Shown: positions 30,706 to 39,799, numbered from the stretch's first letter. The stretch: 64,000 nucleotides of DNA from Candidatus Methylobacter oryzae (GCF_003994235.2 NZ_RYFG02000119.1:1-64000), one strand, 5' to 3'. A program made the numbers and translations. Notes: generated by a model from the letters alone, not told the origin.

Positions 30706-31340
30706 TCTTATCGGCCCGTACTGGTGGGAAATGGATAGTGCTTAACCAGCTAAAGCAATGTCCGGGCCAATCGTTAATTCAGATTTGTTTTTGCCGGCGG
30801 ATAAACCAGCCTATATTCAGCATTGCCGGCACTTGCAGCGGTTATAATTTTTTTCGCCGGGCATCAGCCAAACCGTTTTATCGGGAAAATTTTCAGAAAG
30901 TTTATCGGTTTTCAGCAGACAAATAGGGTATGTGCCTCACTTAATTTGAGCGATTTGCCTGTCCGCCATATATTACGCTAATAAAACAAAGACTTATGAT
31001 GAAATTAACAGTTTTTAATGCGGCATATGACTTGTTTCTGGGATGAGTGGGCCGTAGTAAAATAATGCGATGTAGGCTTTTCCGAGAGAGCACTTAATCG
31101 CAACTGTAAGCCGGATTGTATATCAGTGTCCGGGCCTAAACTTTCAGTTTTACTTGCACTCCAAATACCTGATAACTGGATTACTTAACGATGATTAATC
31201 CGGATCTACCGCAATAAAAAACCATGCAATAAAGCTGAGTTGAGCAGCTTGCCTACTCAAACGAAACTTATGCCCTTTGGGTATAAATAAAATCCAAAAC
31301 ATTCGGCCCCGTCCACACTCTAAATAAGACAACAAAAAAC
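30706..31340. other. Divergent intergenic region between acyl ligase and EmrA-like gene
   Basis: This 635-base AT-rich region separates leftward biosynthesis from rightward export genes and must hold both promoters. I find palindromic element D at 31231-31286 and no open reading frame with coding character. No clear Fur box, CueR-type operator or terminator is visible by eye. Confidence 0.6.
31231..31286 (+). repeat. 56-bp palindromic element, copy D
   Basis: Complete copy (AAAGCTGAGTTGAGCAGCTT ... TTATGCCCTTTGGGTATAA) ending 54 bases before the EmrA-like ATG, so it is likely in the 5' leader of the export mRNA. Confidence 0.92.
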
Positions 31341-32360
31341 ATGCGCTTCCCCCCCAAAACAATCCTGATTCTTCTAATACTAATATCTGCAATAGCGGCC
31401 GGAACCGCATACTGGCTCAACGCGATCCACCCTTTCGAAACCACCGACAACACTTACCTCAAATCGCACCCGAGCCTAATCAGCCCCAAGGAAACGGGCT
31501 ACGTCAAAGAAGTGCTGTTCGACGATAACCGGAAAGTGATGCCGGGCGATCTGCTCGTTGTAATCGACGACCACGACTTCCAGGCCAGGGCCGCCCAGGC
31601 GGAAGCGCAGGTCTTGCTGGAAACGGCGCATATCCGGACGCTGGAAACCGACAAACGCACGCAGAGCGCCAAGATCCGTCAGCAAGACGCCAACATCGCC
31701 GCCGCAGAAGCCGATCTGGAACGGGCCGTCAAAGACGTCAAGCGTTTCGGCAACCTCGCGGCGGACGGTGCCGTATCGGCGCAAACCCGCGATACCGCCG
31801 AATCCGCGCATAAACAGGCTGCCGCCCAGAGCGAAAAAGCCCACTCGGCGCGGCAGGAAGCGGAAAGCCAACTGGCTTCGCTGGATGCGCAAATCGTCGA
31901 AACCAGGGCTAGGCTGAAAGCCGCCCAGGCCGTGCTGGAGCTGGCGCGGATCAATTTGACCAATACCCGCATCGTCGCCCCTATCGCCGGTATCATCGGC
32001 AATCGTAGCGTGCAGGTCGGGCAACTGGTCAAACCCGGCACCGTGCTGGCCTACCTGATCCCGAGCGACGGCCTGTTCGTCGAAGCGAATTTCAAGGAAA
32101 GCCAGATTGGCCGCATGCAGCCGGGCCAACCGGTGGACATCCTGGTCGATGCTTACCCCGACACCCGGTTTGAAGGCACCGTAGACAGCTTCGCGCCGGC
32201 CTCCGGTTCCGAATTCAGCCTGCTACCGCCGGAAAACGCGACCGGCAACTTCACCAAGATCGTGCGGCGCGTGCCGGTAAAAATCCGCTTTAAACCCGGT
32301 ACCGACCTGAGCCGCCTGAAGCCGGGGCTGTCCACGGTGGTCAAGGTCAGGGTCGGGTAG
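31341..32360 (+). CDS. EmrA-like periplasmic adaptor (HlyD family)
   Basis: Membrane-fusion protein of 339 residues linking an inner-membrane pump to an outer-membrane factor. It has one N-terminal membrane helix (TILILLILISAIAAGTAYWL), a lipoyl half-motif (PKETGYVKEVLFDDN), a long coiled-coil hairpin (about 75-195) and the second half (NTRIVAPIAGIIGNRSVQVG), then a beta-barrel domain. The downstream MFS gene starts six bases later. Together with the NodT-type factor at 19.8 kb this forms a plausible EmrAB-TolC-like route for the NRPS product. Confidence 0.9.
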   Translation: MRFPPKTILILLILISAIAAGTAYWLNAIHPFETTDNTYLKSHPSLISPKETGYVKEVLFDDNRKVMPGDLLVVIDDHDFQARAAQAEAQVLLETAHIRTLETDKRTQSAKIRQQDANIAAAEADLERAVKDVKRFGNLAADGAVSAQTRDTAESAHKQAAAQSEKAHSARQEAESQLASLDAQIVETRARLKAAQAVLELARINLTNTRIVAPIAGIIGNRSVQVGQLVKPGTVLAYLIPSDGLFVEANFKESQIGRMQPGQPVDILVDAYPDTRFEGTVDSFAPASGSEFSLLPPENATGNFTKIVRRVPVKIRFKPGTDLSRLKPGLSTVVKVRVG

Positions 32361-32366
32361 ACGGCC

Positions 32367-33908
32367 ATGAGCGCAGAAACAACGGCCGAGAAAACAGTCA
32401 GCCCTCAGCAATGGATCGGTTTTTTCGCGATGGTCTTCGGCATGTTCCTGGCGCTGCTGGACATCCAGATTGTCGCCAGTTCGCTGGAACAAATCCAGGC
32501 CGGACTATCCGCGACCCGGGACGAAATTACCTGGGTGCAAACCGCCTACCTGATGGCGGAAGTGGTGATTATTCCGTTGTCGGGCTGGCTCGGGCGGGCG
32601 CTGTCGATGCGCTACCTGTTTGTGCTGTCCTGCGGCGGCTTCACGTTGATGAGCTTGCTATGCGCGTGCGCCTGGAACCTGCCGTCGATGATCGTATTCC
32701 GCGCCTTTCAAGGATTTTTCGGAGGCGCGATGATTCCATCGGTATTCGCCGTGACCTACACCTTGTTCCCGAGCCGTCTGCTGCCGAGAATGGTAGTCTT
32801 CGTCGCGATGGTCGTGACCGTCGCGCCGACCGCAGGACCGGTATTGGGCGGCTATATTACCGAAACCGCGTCCTGGAAAGCGCTGTTCCTGGTCAACCTG
32901 GCTCCGGGCATGCTGGCGACCGCGCTGGTCGGCCTGTTTCTGCGCGTCGACGAGCCGGACTGGTCGCTGCTGAAAAAAATAGATTTTCGCGGCATCCTGT
33001 ATATCGTCGTGTTTCTCGGCAGCCTGGAATTCGTACTCGAAGAGGGCGTGCGCGAGGAATGGTTCGAAAGCCGTAAGATCGTGTTCTTCAGTTTGGTCGC
33101 CGCCGGCGCCGGTGTCGCGATGTTCTACCGGGAGCTGACGATCGAACATCCGATCGTCGACCTGTGGGCGTTCCGCAACCGCAACTTCGCGATGGGCTGT
33201 TTATTCAGCTTCATTCTCGGCATAGGGCTGTACTCTATCATTTACCTGATGCCGATCTACCTGGCTACCGTCAAAGGCTTGAACAGCCAGCAAATCGGCC
33301 AGTACATCATGGTTACCGGCATGTTCCAGTTCGCCTCCGGCTTCATCGCCGGCCGCATCGCCAAAAAGCTGGACCCGCGCCTGACTTTGGCCTTGGGGCT
33401 GAGCGGTTTCGGTATCGGAACCTTGCTGAACGGCGATTTGACTCATCAGGCCGCTTACTGGGAATTCTTCTGGCCGCAGGCGCTGAGGGGCTTTTCGCTG
33501 ATGTTCTGCTTCCTGCCGATCAATCATCTGACCTTTGGCACCTTGCCGCCGGAAGAAGTGAAAAACGCCAGCGGACTGTACAACCTGATGCGAAACCTGG
33601 GCGGGGCGATTGGCTTGGCCGTCGCCAACACGCTGATAATCCGGCTGAATAAGGAACATTACGCGGTATTGCGCGAGACGGTAAAGCCCGGTTCGGCAAA
33701 TGCGCAAACCCTGCTGGGCGGTTTACAGGAACGATTTAGCGGTGCACCGTTGTTGCCGGACAGCGATCTGGCCGCGTTGAAGCAGGTTTACAGCCTGGCG
33801 ATGCGCGAGGCGGAAGTGCTGACCATCAATACCCTGTTTCATCTGCTGGCCTTGGTTTTTTTCCTGGCCTTATTGCTGATACCGTCGGTTAGATTGAAGA
33901 AGGTGTAA
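32367..33908 (+). CDS. EmrB/QacA-type MFS exporter (DHA2, 14 TM)
   Basis: Proton-coupled major facilitator exporter of 513 residues with about 14 membrane helices. Motif C-like VTVAPTAGPVLGGYI and the family opening GMFLALLDIQIVASSLEQIQ place it with EmrB. Six bases separate it from the adaptor gene. The adjacent biosynthetic genes suggest that it exports the metallophore, although multidrug export cannot be excluded. Confidence 0.9.
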   Translation: MSAETTAEKTVSPQQWIGFFAMVFGMFLALLDIQIVASSLEQIQAGLSATRDEITWVQTAYLMAEVVIIPLSGWLGRALSMRYLFVLSCGGFTLMSLLCACAWNLPSMIVFRAFQGFFGGAMIPSVFAVTYTLFPSRLLPRMVVFVAMVVTVAPTAGPVLGGYITETASWKALFLVNLAPGMLATALVGLFLRVDEPDWSLLKKIDFRGILYIVVFLGSLEFVLEEGVREEWFESRKIVFFSLVAAGAGVAMFYRELTIEHPIVDLWAFRNRNFAMGCLFSFILGIGLYSIIYLMPIYLATVKGLNSQQIGQYIMVTGMFQFASGFIAGRIAKKLDPRLTLALGLSGFGIGTLLNGDLTHQAAYWEFFWPQALRGFSLMFCFLPINHLTFGTLPPEEVKNASGLYNLMRNLGGAIGLAVANTLIIRLNKEHYAVLRETVKPGSANAQTLLGGLQERFSGAPLLPDSDLAALKQVYSLAMREAEVLTINTLFHLLALVFFLALLLIPSVRLKKV

Positions 33909-33946
33909 TGAAAGAATTTTGTATTGGCTGCAACGGGAGTGCGAGT

Positions 33947-34081
33947 AGACCTTCCAGGTTTTTACTGGAGCCGCTCCCGGCGGCTCCAGCACTTCTGACC
34001 TCCATGGATGGAGGAAATGCCGAGGGCTGCCGGGAGCAGTCTCGGCCGCCATCCATGGCAGTCGTAAAACCTGGAAGGTCT
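33947..34081 (+). repeat. 135-bp multi-hairpin element, copy 2
   Basis: Full copy bounded by AGACCTTCCAGGTTTT and AAAACCTGGAAGGTCT, opposite in orientation to copy 1. It lies between the convergent MFS and hydratase-like genes. Copies 1 and 2 bracket the whole 19.8-33.9 kb biosynthesis and export block. Confidence 0.93.
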
Positions 34082-34131
34082 TTTATCGGCATGTTTTCCG
34101 CCTAACGCTAGCCGGATAGTAGCCTGAACCG

Positions 34132-35010
34132 TCAAACTGCCAGTCTGAGCTTTTCAAGCAGCGGCGCGAATATGTTTTTCAAGTTATCCCTAACGAATGG
34201 CTCGGCCTTTTCAGGCGATCCCGCATCGTAAGGCGGAGCCGGGTCGTACTCTGCCTCAAGCTGAATCGTCTGGGCATACACTTTCCCCCGTAAGGCGGCG
34301 ACAATTTCCAAACCGAAATCAATGCCCGCAGTTACGCCGCCGCCTGTGATCAGGTTGCCGTCCCAAACCACCCGCTGTTTTACCGGCATCGCACCGAATT
34401 CCGGTAACAGCTCCAGCATCGTCCAATGAGAGGTTGCTTTTTTTCCTTTCAATAACCCGGCTTTACCCAGTAGCAGGCTGCCTGTGCAAACGCTGGTTAC
34501 GTATTTGGACTCCGCCGCCCGGCCGGCGATGAAGTCGATCAATTTAGCGTTTTTCATCGCTTCAAGCGTGCCGTTGGCACCGCCCGGTACAAAGAAAATA
34601 TCCAGTTTTTTTGGACACTCGCTTTGGGTATGGGTCGGCACAATCGCCAAGCCTTCGCCGCTGACGACCGGTTTCAGGTTGTCGGTCGGGGAAATCAAGT
34701 AGATCTTTGCCCCCATCATCGCGGCAAACAGGTATTGAGGACCGACCAGATCCAACGCGGCAAAACCGGGATACAACAGCATCGCAATATGCTCTTCCCC
34801 CAGCATCTTGAAATCTTGCTCGTTAACGCTCATAAAAGCTTCATGAGCCTTATGGGACGCGGCCTCCGCTTCATCCTTGCTTAAATGGGGCGAGGCCGTT
34901 GCCGGGCCGGCATTAGACGCTTGGTGCCGGCTAAGCGCTTGGCAGCCCGGCAGGAAAGGCGCCAGACTGCCGGCCAATAAGGCTAGTTTGCTAAATTGAC
35001 GACGATCCAC
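34132..35010 (-). CDS. Exported DJ-1/PfpI protein related to isonitrile hydratase
   Basis: A 292-residue protein with an N-terminal export signal (RRQFSKLALLAGSLAPFLPGC, lipobox-like, Tat-like RRQF) followed by a DJ-1/PfpI domain. The signatures are PGFAALDLVGPQYLF with the active-site Asp, FFVPGGANGT, and the nucleophile elbow VTSVCTGSLLLGKAGLL then KATSHW, matching the isonitrile hydratase InhA subgroup that turns isonitriles into N-formamides. InhA itself is cytoplasmic and shorter. The GTG start has GGAG five bases upstream and lies nine bases after the TonB-receptor stop. I infer a periplasmic enzyme that destroys an imported isonitrile ligand. Confidence 0.82.
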   Translation of the reverse strand: MDRRQFSKLALLAGSLAPFLPGCQALSRHQASNAGPATASPHLSKDEAEAASHKAHEAFMSVNEQDFKMLGEEHIAMLLYPGFAALDLVGPQYLFAAMMGAKIYLISPTDNLKPVVSGEGLAIVPTHTQSECPKKLDIFFVPGGANGTLEAMKNAKLIDFIAGRAAESKYVTSVCTGSLLLGKAGLLKGKKATSHWTMLELLPEFGAMPVKQRVVWDGNLITGGGVTAGIDFGLEIVAALRGKVYAQTIQLEAEYDPAPPYDAGSPEKAEPFVRDNLKNIFAPLLEKLRLAV

Positions 35011-35019
35011 GGTGGCTCC

Positions 35020-37365
35020 TTAAAACTTGACCGAGCCGGTGACGTAAGCGGATGTGCCATCGGAAGGTATGACATGTCCGCCCAAGTAGTTGTAAGCCTG
35101 GAAATAATGCTCATTGGTCAGGTTTTTGACCGTCGCCGCCAATTTGTAACGTTGATATTCATAAGCAATGCTCGCGTCGAAACTATGGTAGGCGTCGCTT
35201 TTGAACGCATTGTTGTTGGAAAGATAAGCTTGGCCTTGCGCATAAACGCCGCCGCCAACACTCAAGCCTTTAATATCCGGTTGTTGAAAGCGGTAATCGA
35301 CCCACAGCCTACCTGAGTTTGCCGGCACCGCCGCCAGTTTGTTGCCTGCGGGAACACCGGCCAAGCTGTCGGTAAATTCGGCATCGGTATGCGCGTAATT
35401 GGCAAGAATGCTCAACGCGTCGGTTGCTTGCCAGGTCAGGTCGGTTTCGACACCGCGCGAACGCTGTTGTCCGGCGGCTTTGCTGCGGCGTTGCAGGTCG
35501 GCGCTGTCGGTTACCGCAACATTGGTGCGGTCGATTTGATAGCCTGCTATTTGTCCTGTCAATTGATGCGCGATATTGAATTTAAGACCGCCTTCGATCG
35601 TTGTCGATTCTTCCGGTTGAGGGGCGCCGACAAAGTTTTTGAAAGTCTGCCCCATCATGCCTTCGCTGTAATTGACGAATAATGAAAACTCATCGGTCAG
35701 ATCGAAAACGCCGCCTGCGCGCGGTAAAAACTTGGTTTTACCGCCGCTCGAATTGATGCCTGTTAAGGTCGTGTAATCAGTATCGACATGCGCTGCCCTG
35801 AGACTGGCTAATAAATGCAGCCGATCGTAGATTGTACTTTGTAATTGGGTATAACCGCCGTAAGTGACGTTTTTTACAAACATGTTATCGATGCCCGCGC
35901 CTGCCCGGCCGTAAGGTTGGTTAAACGACAACTTGCTCAAGTCGACGCTGCCTGCCGCCGCGTAATCCATATAACCCCTGTCGTCTAAATCGCTATGGTC
36001 GGCGCCGATTAACACGGTGTTCTTGGTAGGGCCGACATCGAATTTTGCGGTCGCGTTGCCTAAAAAGGTCCACTCTTCCTGCTTTTGCAGCATATCGGTA
36101 TTATATAAAAACCACGTGCTGCCGGTCGCGGGACGATCGGCAATAAACCCGTCCGCCCCGAATATCTCTTTAAGTTTCTCGTCAAATTCCGATTGCGAAT
36201 AACGCGCTTTCAGGTTCACTGACCAAATATTATTGAACTTGTGGTCGAACGTGCCCCAAACGGCATTGGATTCGCTACGGCTATTCGGCATATCGGCCGG
36301 CCCTAAAAAGGCGGTGCGGGGAATCGAGAAATTACCGGCTATTGTGCCAATGGCCGGCAAGCCTGGGTATTCCTGCTGCTCCCATCTCGACACCTTGCCT
36401 TGCAAGGTGAAAGAAGTTGTATCGTTGTTGGTAAAAGTTACGGTCGGGTTCAGGTTATAGCGTTCTGTATTGATATTATCGAGATAACTGCCGGCATTGG
36501 TGTATTCGCCGGTAAAGCGGGTCAGGATGTTTTTAGTCAGCGGTTGGTTAATGTCGACATAGGGTTGGTAATAACTGTTGTTGCCGGCTTTAAACCCCAC
36601 CTCGCGCGATGCAACGGCGTTAGGCAGCTTGGAGACAATATTGATCAAACCGCCGACAGGGGAACCGGAGCCGCCGCTGTAAAGTACGCCGTTGGTGCCT
36701 TTCAGGACTTCGAGGCGCTCAACATTAACGGTGCTTTCCCGGTCGCCCGCATTACGATATTGAGTAAAACCGTCGACCAGTTGTTCGGCTTTAAATCCGC
36801 GGATCATCGTCATCTCGCCGGCAGGCGTAAACGCAGGATTATTCGGAACCACGCCGCTGACGTTGCGCAAGCTTTCGCTGATGGTGATGTTTTGCTGATC
36901 GTCTATCAATGCCCGCTTGATGACCTGGATGGATTGCGGCGTTTGCATGATCGGCGTGTCGGTTTTGGTGGCGGAGGATGTGCGGGTGGCGATGTACGAC
37001 TTCGGATCGTCTTCTGTTTTGCCGGTTACCGTCATTGGTTTCAACGTGACAGGGCTCGCGCTTGCAGCAGGCTTAACCGTCACCGCGCCGTTTTCGGCGA
37101 CGCTGTGGACCAAGCCGCTGCCGGCGAGCAATTTGGCTGCTGCTTCGGCGGTGGTGTAATCGCCGCTCAAGCGCGGACTTTGCTTGCCGGCAGCGGTCTG
37201 TTCGGCATAAAGCATCGGTGCGCCGGATTGCGCGGCGAATGTTTGCAACGCCGAGCCCAACGCTTGCGCGGGAATGTCAAAGTGGTGCTTTTGTTGCTCC
37301 GCATGGGCCGTGCTTGTTATCGCCGCCAGAATAGTAGCGTTCAGCAGCTTCATCTTTACTGTCAT
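35020..37365 (-). CDS. TonB-dependent metallophore receptor with STN signalling domain
   Basis: Outer-membrane active transporter of 781 residues: signal peptide (LLNATILAAITSTAHA), STN domain (about 25-95, FDIPAQALGSALQTFAAQSG) that signals to a FecR-type regulator, plug domain (about 130-240, IQVIKRALIDDQQ), and a 22-strand barrel ending in Phe (VTGSVKF). It belongs to the FhuA/FpvA siderophore subgroup. I use the ATG at 37365 with AAGGAG upstream. The hydratase-like gene follows nine bases later; FecR and FecI lie upstream, interrupted by a VapBC pair. The ligand is unknown; the cluster product is my leading candidate. Confidence 0.92.
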   Translation of the reverse strand: MTVKMKLLNATILAAITSTAHAEQQKHHFDIPAQALGSALQTFAAQSGAPMLYAEQTAAGKQSPRLSGDYTTAEAAAKLLAGSGLVHSVAENGAVTVKPAASASPVTLKPMTVTGKTEDDPKSYIATRTSSATKTDTPIMQTPQSIQVIKRALIDDQQNITISESLRNVSGVVPNNPAFTPAGEMTMIRGFKAEQLVDGFTQYRNAGDRESTVNVERLEVLKGTNGVLYSGGSGSPVGGLINIVSKLPNAVASREVGFKAGNNSYYQPYVDINQPLTKNILTRFTGEYTNAGSYLDNINTERYNLNPTVTFTNNDTTSFTLQGKVSRWEQQEYPGLPAIGTIAGNFSIPRTAFLGPADMPNSRSESNAVWGTFDHKFNNIWSVNLKARYSQSEFDEKLKEIFGADGFIADRPATGSTWFLYNTDMLQKQEEWTFLGNATAKFDVGPTKNTVLIGADHSDLDDRGYMDYAAAGSVDLSKLSFNQPYGRAGAGIDNMFVKNVTYGGYTQLQSTIYDRLHLLASLRAAHVDTDYTTLTGINSSGGKTKFLPRAGGVFDLTDEFSLFVNYSEGMMGQTFKNFVGAPQPEESTTIEGGLKFNIAHQLTGQIAGYQIDRTNVAVTDSADLQRRSKAAGQQRSRGVETDLTWQATDALSILANYAHTDAEFTDSLAGVPAGNKLAAVPANSGRLWVDYRFQQPDIKGLSVGGGVYAQGQAYLSNNNAFKSDAYHSFDASIAYEYQRYKLAATVKNLTNEHYFQAYNYLGGHVIPSDGTSAYVTGSVKF

Positions 37366-37505
37366 TATCCGTTTCTCCTTTGTTAATGGTTGCATTGGAG
37401 TAGACGGATGACTGTAGAAAAATCGTCAGGAATTTGAACTTATTTTTGCGGATTCCCAGTCAGCCTGCTGTGAGCCGGGATGTATCATCGTATGCTCATA
37501 CACCG

Positions 37506-37901
37506 CTACAAAGGCTCAAACAACACAATTTCGGCCATTGGGTAATGTTTTTTATTGTGTGTCCATAACGGGCAAGCCAGTTGCTCGGCGGTAGCGGCTA
37601 ACAAATAATCTTCCAATGAAATGCCTTGATAGGCTTTACGATATTGAGCAGCAAACAGCCCCGCCTGTTTCGCTGTTTTAGCGTCTAATGTCAGGCGGGT
37701 ACACAAATTAAAGAAGGCTTCGATTTCAGGGTGTTCTTTTTTAAATGCGCCGACATAAATCTCGGCAATCACAATAGGCGAAAGGTAAAACTCGACGCCT
37801 TGCTCATGTAAGCCGATAAAGCATTCCAAGGCATCGTTATTTTTCTTCAATAGCTGAATAACAATATCAGTATCCAGCAACAAGCGTTTGGGCGTAGGCA
37901 T
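37506..37901 (-). CDS. vapC: PIN-domain toxin, VapC family
   Basis: A 131-residue PIN ribonuclease with the first acidic residue in LLLDTDIVIQLL, the middle EIYVGAF Glu and the C-terminal SLEDYLLAATA acidic site. It overlaps the antitoxin by one base (TAATG). The pair lies between fecR and its receptor gene, interrupting the usual fecI-fecR-fecA order. Confidence 0.88.
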   Translation of the reverse strand: MPTPKRLLLDTDIVIQLLKKNNDALECFIGLHEQGVEFYLSPIVIAEIYVGAFKKEHPEIEAFFNLCTRLTLDAKTAKQAGLFAAQYRKAYQGISLEDYLLAATAEQLACPLWTHNKKHYPMAEIVLFEPL

Positions 37902-38152
37902 TATTCTTCAACGCGTAAAATTCTGCTACCGCTACGGATGTCATTGACATACTGTTCAGGCTCTGTTGTTTTAAAGCTTTCCAGGGGGGTTAATGCATCA
38001 AAAAAAGCCCGCGCTTCATTGTGGTCAGGTTTATTAAGATCTTTTTCCACGGCTCTGCGGATTAGTTCTGAAATACTGATGCCTACCAGCCGGGACTTAT
38101 GTTTTAACTGCTCATAAACCGTATCTTGTAAATATATTTGAGTTCTATGCAT
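37901..38152 (-). CDS. Ribbon-helix-helix antitoxin
   Basis: An 83-residue antitoxin whose N-terminus MHRTQIYLQDTVYEQL and ISISELIRRAVEKDL form a ribbon-helix-helix DNA-binding fold. The acidic C-terminus should bind the VapC toxin. AAGGAAAA precedes the ATG. RHH antitoxins usually repress their own operon. Confidence 0.85.
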   Translation of the reverse strand: MHRTQIYLQDTVYEQLKHKSRLVGISISELIRRAVEKDLNKPDHNEARAFFDALTPLESFKTTEPEQYVNDIRSGSRILRVEE

Positions 38153-38234
38153 GATCTTTTCCTTCTCAAGTGATGTATAGAATTATACATCACCTTTGTT
38201 TTTTTGCGGATTAAATCTACAAACCGCAGCTTGA

Positions 38235-39197
38235 TTATCTTTGAATCGATGCCGCTGATTTCAGCACGATTTCATGCTCACCGACAGGATCAATATTAAC
38301 CGGCAACAAAGTTGCAATAGCGTTAAGCGTGCCGTTCAATTCGGCGGTATGGAAGGTGCCGCTCACCCGCAGTTTGCCCAGATTCTGATTCTGTAAGCGG
38401 ATACGGGTGTCATGGTAACGCCCGACTTCGGCAATCACATCGTCGAGCCGGCGGTTGCGGAACACCAGATTGCCTTGCCGCCAGGCGGTCAGTGCCGCAA
38501 TATCCTGGCCTTGCAACGTTTGGAATGCGCCGTTGTTGTTAAAGGCAAGTTGTTGGCCTTCGGTCAATTTGCGCGTTTCGAGGGCCTGCACTTCGACGAC
38601 GCCTTCCTGTACCGCAACGATGACTTGTTCGGGTTTGATATAGACTTCAAACGCGGTGCCGATGTCGCGGATGCGGCCGTTGCCGGCGCGTACTTCAAAC
38701 GGCCGTTCGGCATTGTGAGTCACGGTAAAAAAAGCTTCGCCTTTAATCATCTCGACGCTACGCCGCCAACGGTTGAAATGGACGCGTACTTCACTGTCGG
38801 TATTCAATTCAATGTTGGAACCGTCGCTTAGCGCGACGGTTTGGCGGCCGCCTTTTTCGACAATATACGTTTGCGGGATGCCTAACCAGCCGTTAGGCGA
38901 AAAGGCGGTCAAGCCCAGCGCCAGCAGCAACGACGCGACGGCGCTATAGATCAGCAAACGGCGAGGCGATTTTTTGCGATACTGCAATGCCGCATTTCGT
39001 TCGGGGAAATCCATGGCTTTGAACGGCTCCATCCATTGCCAATGTTCCTGCACCGTTTCGTAAGCTTGTCTGTGTTCCGGATTTTCTTCCAACCAAATCG
39101 CGAAGGCGCGGCGCTCCTCTTCCGTGCAACTCTCCGAACGGAGGCACAGCAGCCAATCGATAGCTTGTGTTTGCGCTGAATCGGGAGTGGTCTTCAC
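38235..39197 (-). CDS. FecR-type anti-sigma factor / signal transducer
   Basis: A 320-residue inner-membrane regulator. The cytoplasmic N-terminus (about 1-75) has the FecR signature DWLLCLRSESCTEEERRAF and FAIWLEENPEHRQAYE, then one membrane helix (about 78-98), then the periplasmic FecR domain (VEKGGRQTVALSDGSNIELN, FTVTHNAERPFEV). The C-terminal part would meet the receptor STN domain. It lies 92 bases after the sigma factor and upstream of the receptor. Confidence 0.93.
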   Translation of the reverse strand: MKTTPDSAQTQAIDWLLCLRSESCTEEERRAFAIWLEENPEHRQAYETVQEHWQWMEPFKAMDFPERNAALQYRKKSPRRLLIYSAVASLLLALGLTAFSPNGWLGIPQTYIVEKGGRQTVALSDGSNIELNTDSEVRVHFNRWRRSVEMIKGEAFFTVTHNAERPFEVRAGNGRIRDIGTAFEVYIKPEQVIVAVQEGVVEVQALETRKLTEGQQLAFNNNGAFQTLQGQDIAALTAWRQGNLVFRNRRLDDVIAEVGRYHDTRIRLQNQNLGKLRVSGTFHTAELNGTLNAIATLLPVNIDPVGEHEIVLKSAASIQR

Positions 39198-39289
39198 GCG
39201 AGTTGAGAGCCTTGTCGTTTTTGTTTAAGTCAATGTATTTTATCGTAATAATACTATAGACGTTCGAAGGCTCAAATTCCGTCACAATT

Positions 39290-39799
39290 TTAAGCATGCA
39301 GGGCGCTAAGACGCTGGCTGATATGCAGCATCGCCTGTCTTACGTAGCGCTCTGACGTGCTGGCGGAAATACCGAGGCGCACGGCGATTTCGGCATGCGC
39401 GCAGCCTTCGATGCGATACAGGACAAAGGCATGACGGTGCAGTTCCGGCAATTCGTCCAACCATTCGGTAAAACGTTCAAGCGTTTGACGAGCTTCCGAA
39501 TGGCGGTCCGGGGACAACGGGTCTTCAGCCAGCTTTTCAAGATCGGCTTCCGGCTCGGTATAGCGCTCGCGGGTTTTCTGGCGGCGATGGCGATCCACGG
39601 CGATATTGGACGCGGTGGTAAACAGGAAAGCCCGCGGGTTAACGATGGCTTCAGGATGAGGGACTTGCGACAGGCGCAAAAACGATTCCTGCAAAATATC
39701 GTCAACATCCTGCTCTCTGGGCCAGCGTCCACGAATAAAGGCGTTGACCTCGTGAGCGTGTTTCAGGAACAAATCATGCAATAAGCTGTGTTTGGGCAT
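39290..39799 (-). CDS. FecI-like ECF sigma factor
   Basis: Extracytoplasmic-function sigma factor of 169 residues with region 2 (FIRGRWPREQDVDDILQESF, FLFTTASNIAVDRHRR) and region 4 (LHRHAFVLYRIEGCAHAEIA, LGISASTSERYVRQAM). With FecR and an STN-bearing receptor next door it should drive receptor expression when the ligand binds. No Fur box is seen by eye upstream. Confidence 0.94.
   Translation of the reverse strand: MPKHSLLHDLFLKHAHEVNAFIRGRWPREQDVDDILQESFLRLSQVPHPEAIVNPRAFLFTTASNIAVDRHRRQKTRERYTEPEADLEKLAEDPLSPDRHSEARQTLERFTEWLDELPELHRHAFVLYRIEGCAHAEIAVRLGISASTSERYVRQAMLHISQRLSALHA

Noticed and set aside
30738-30926. 62-codon open frame upstream of the EmrA-like gene
   Set aside because: No ribosome binding site, odd composition and no recognisable protein features, so it is left as intergenic.
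19646-34081. Composite transposon carrying the NRPS cluster
   Set aside because: No transposase or clear target duplication is seen and all 135-bp copies lie between convergent genes, so positional preference explains the bracketing as well.
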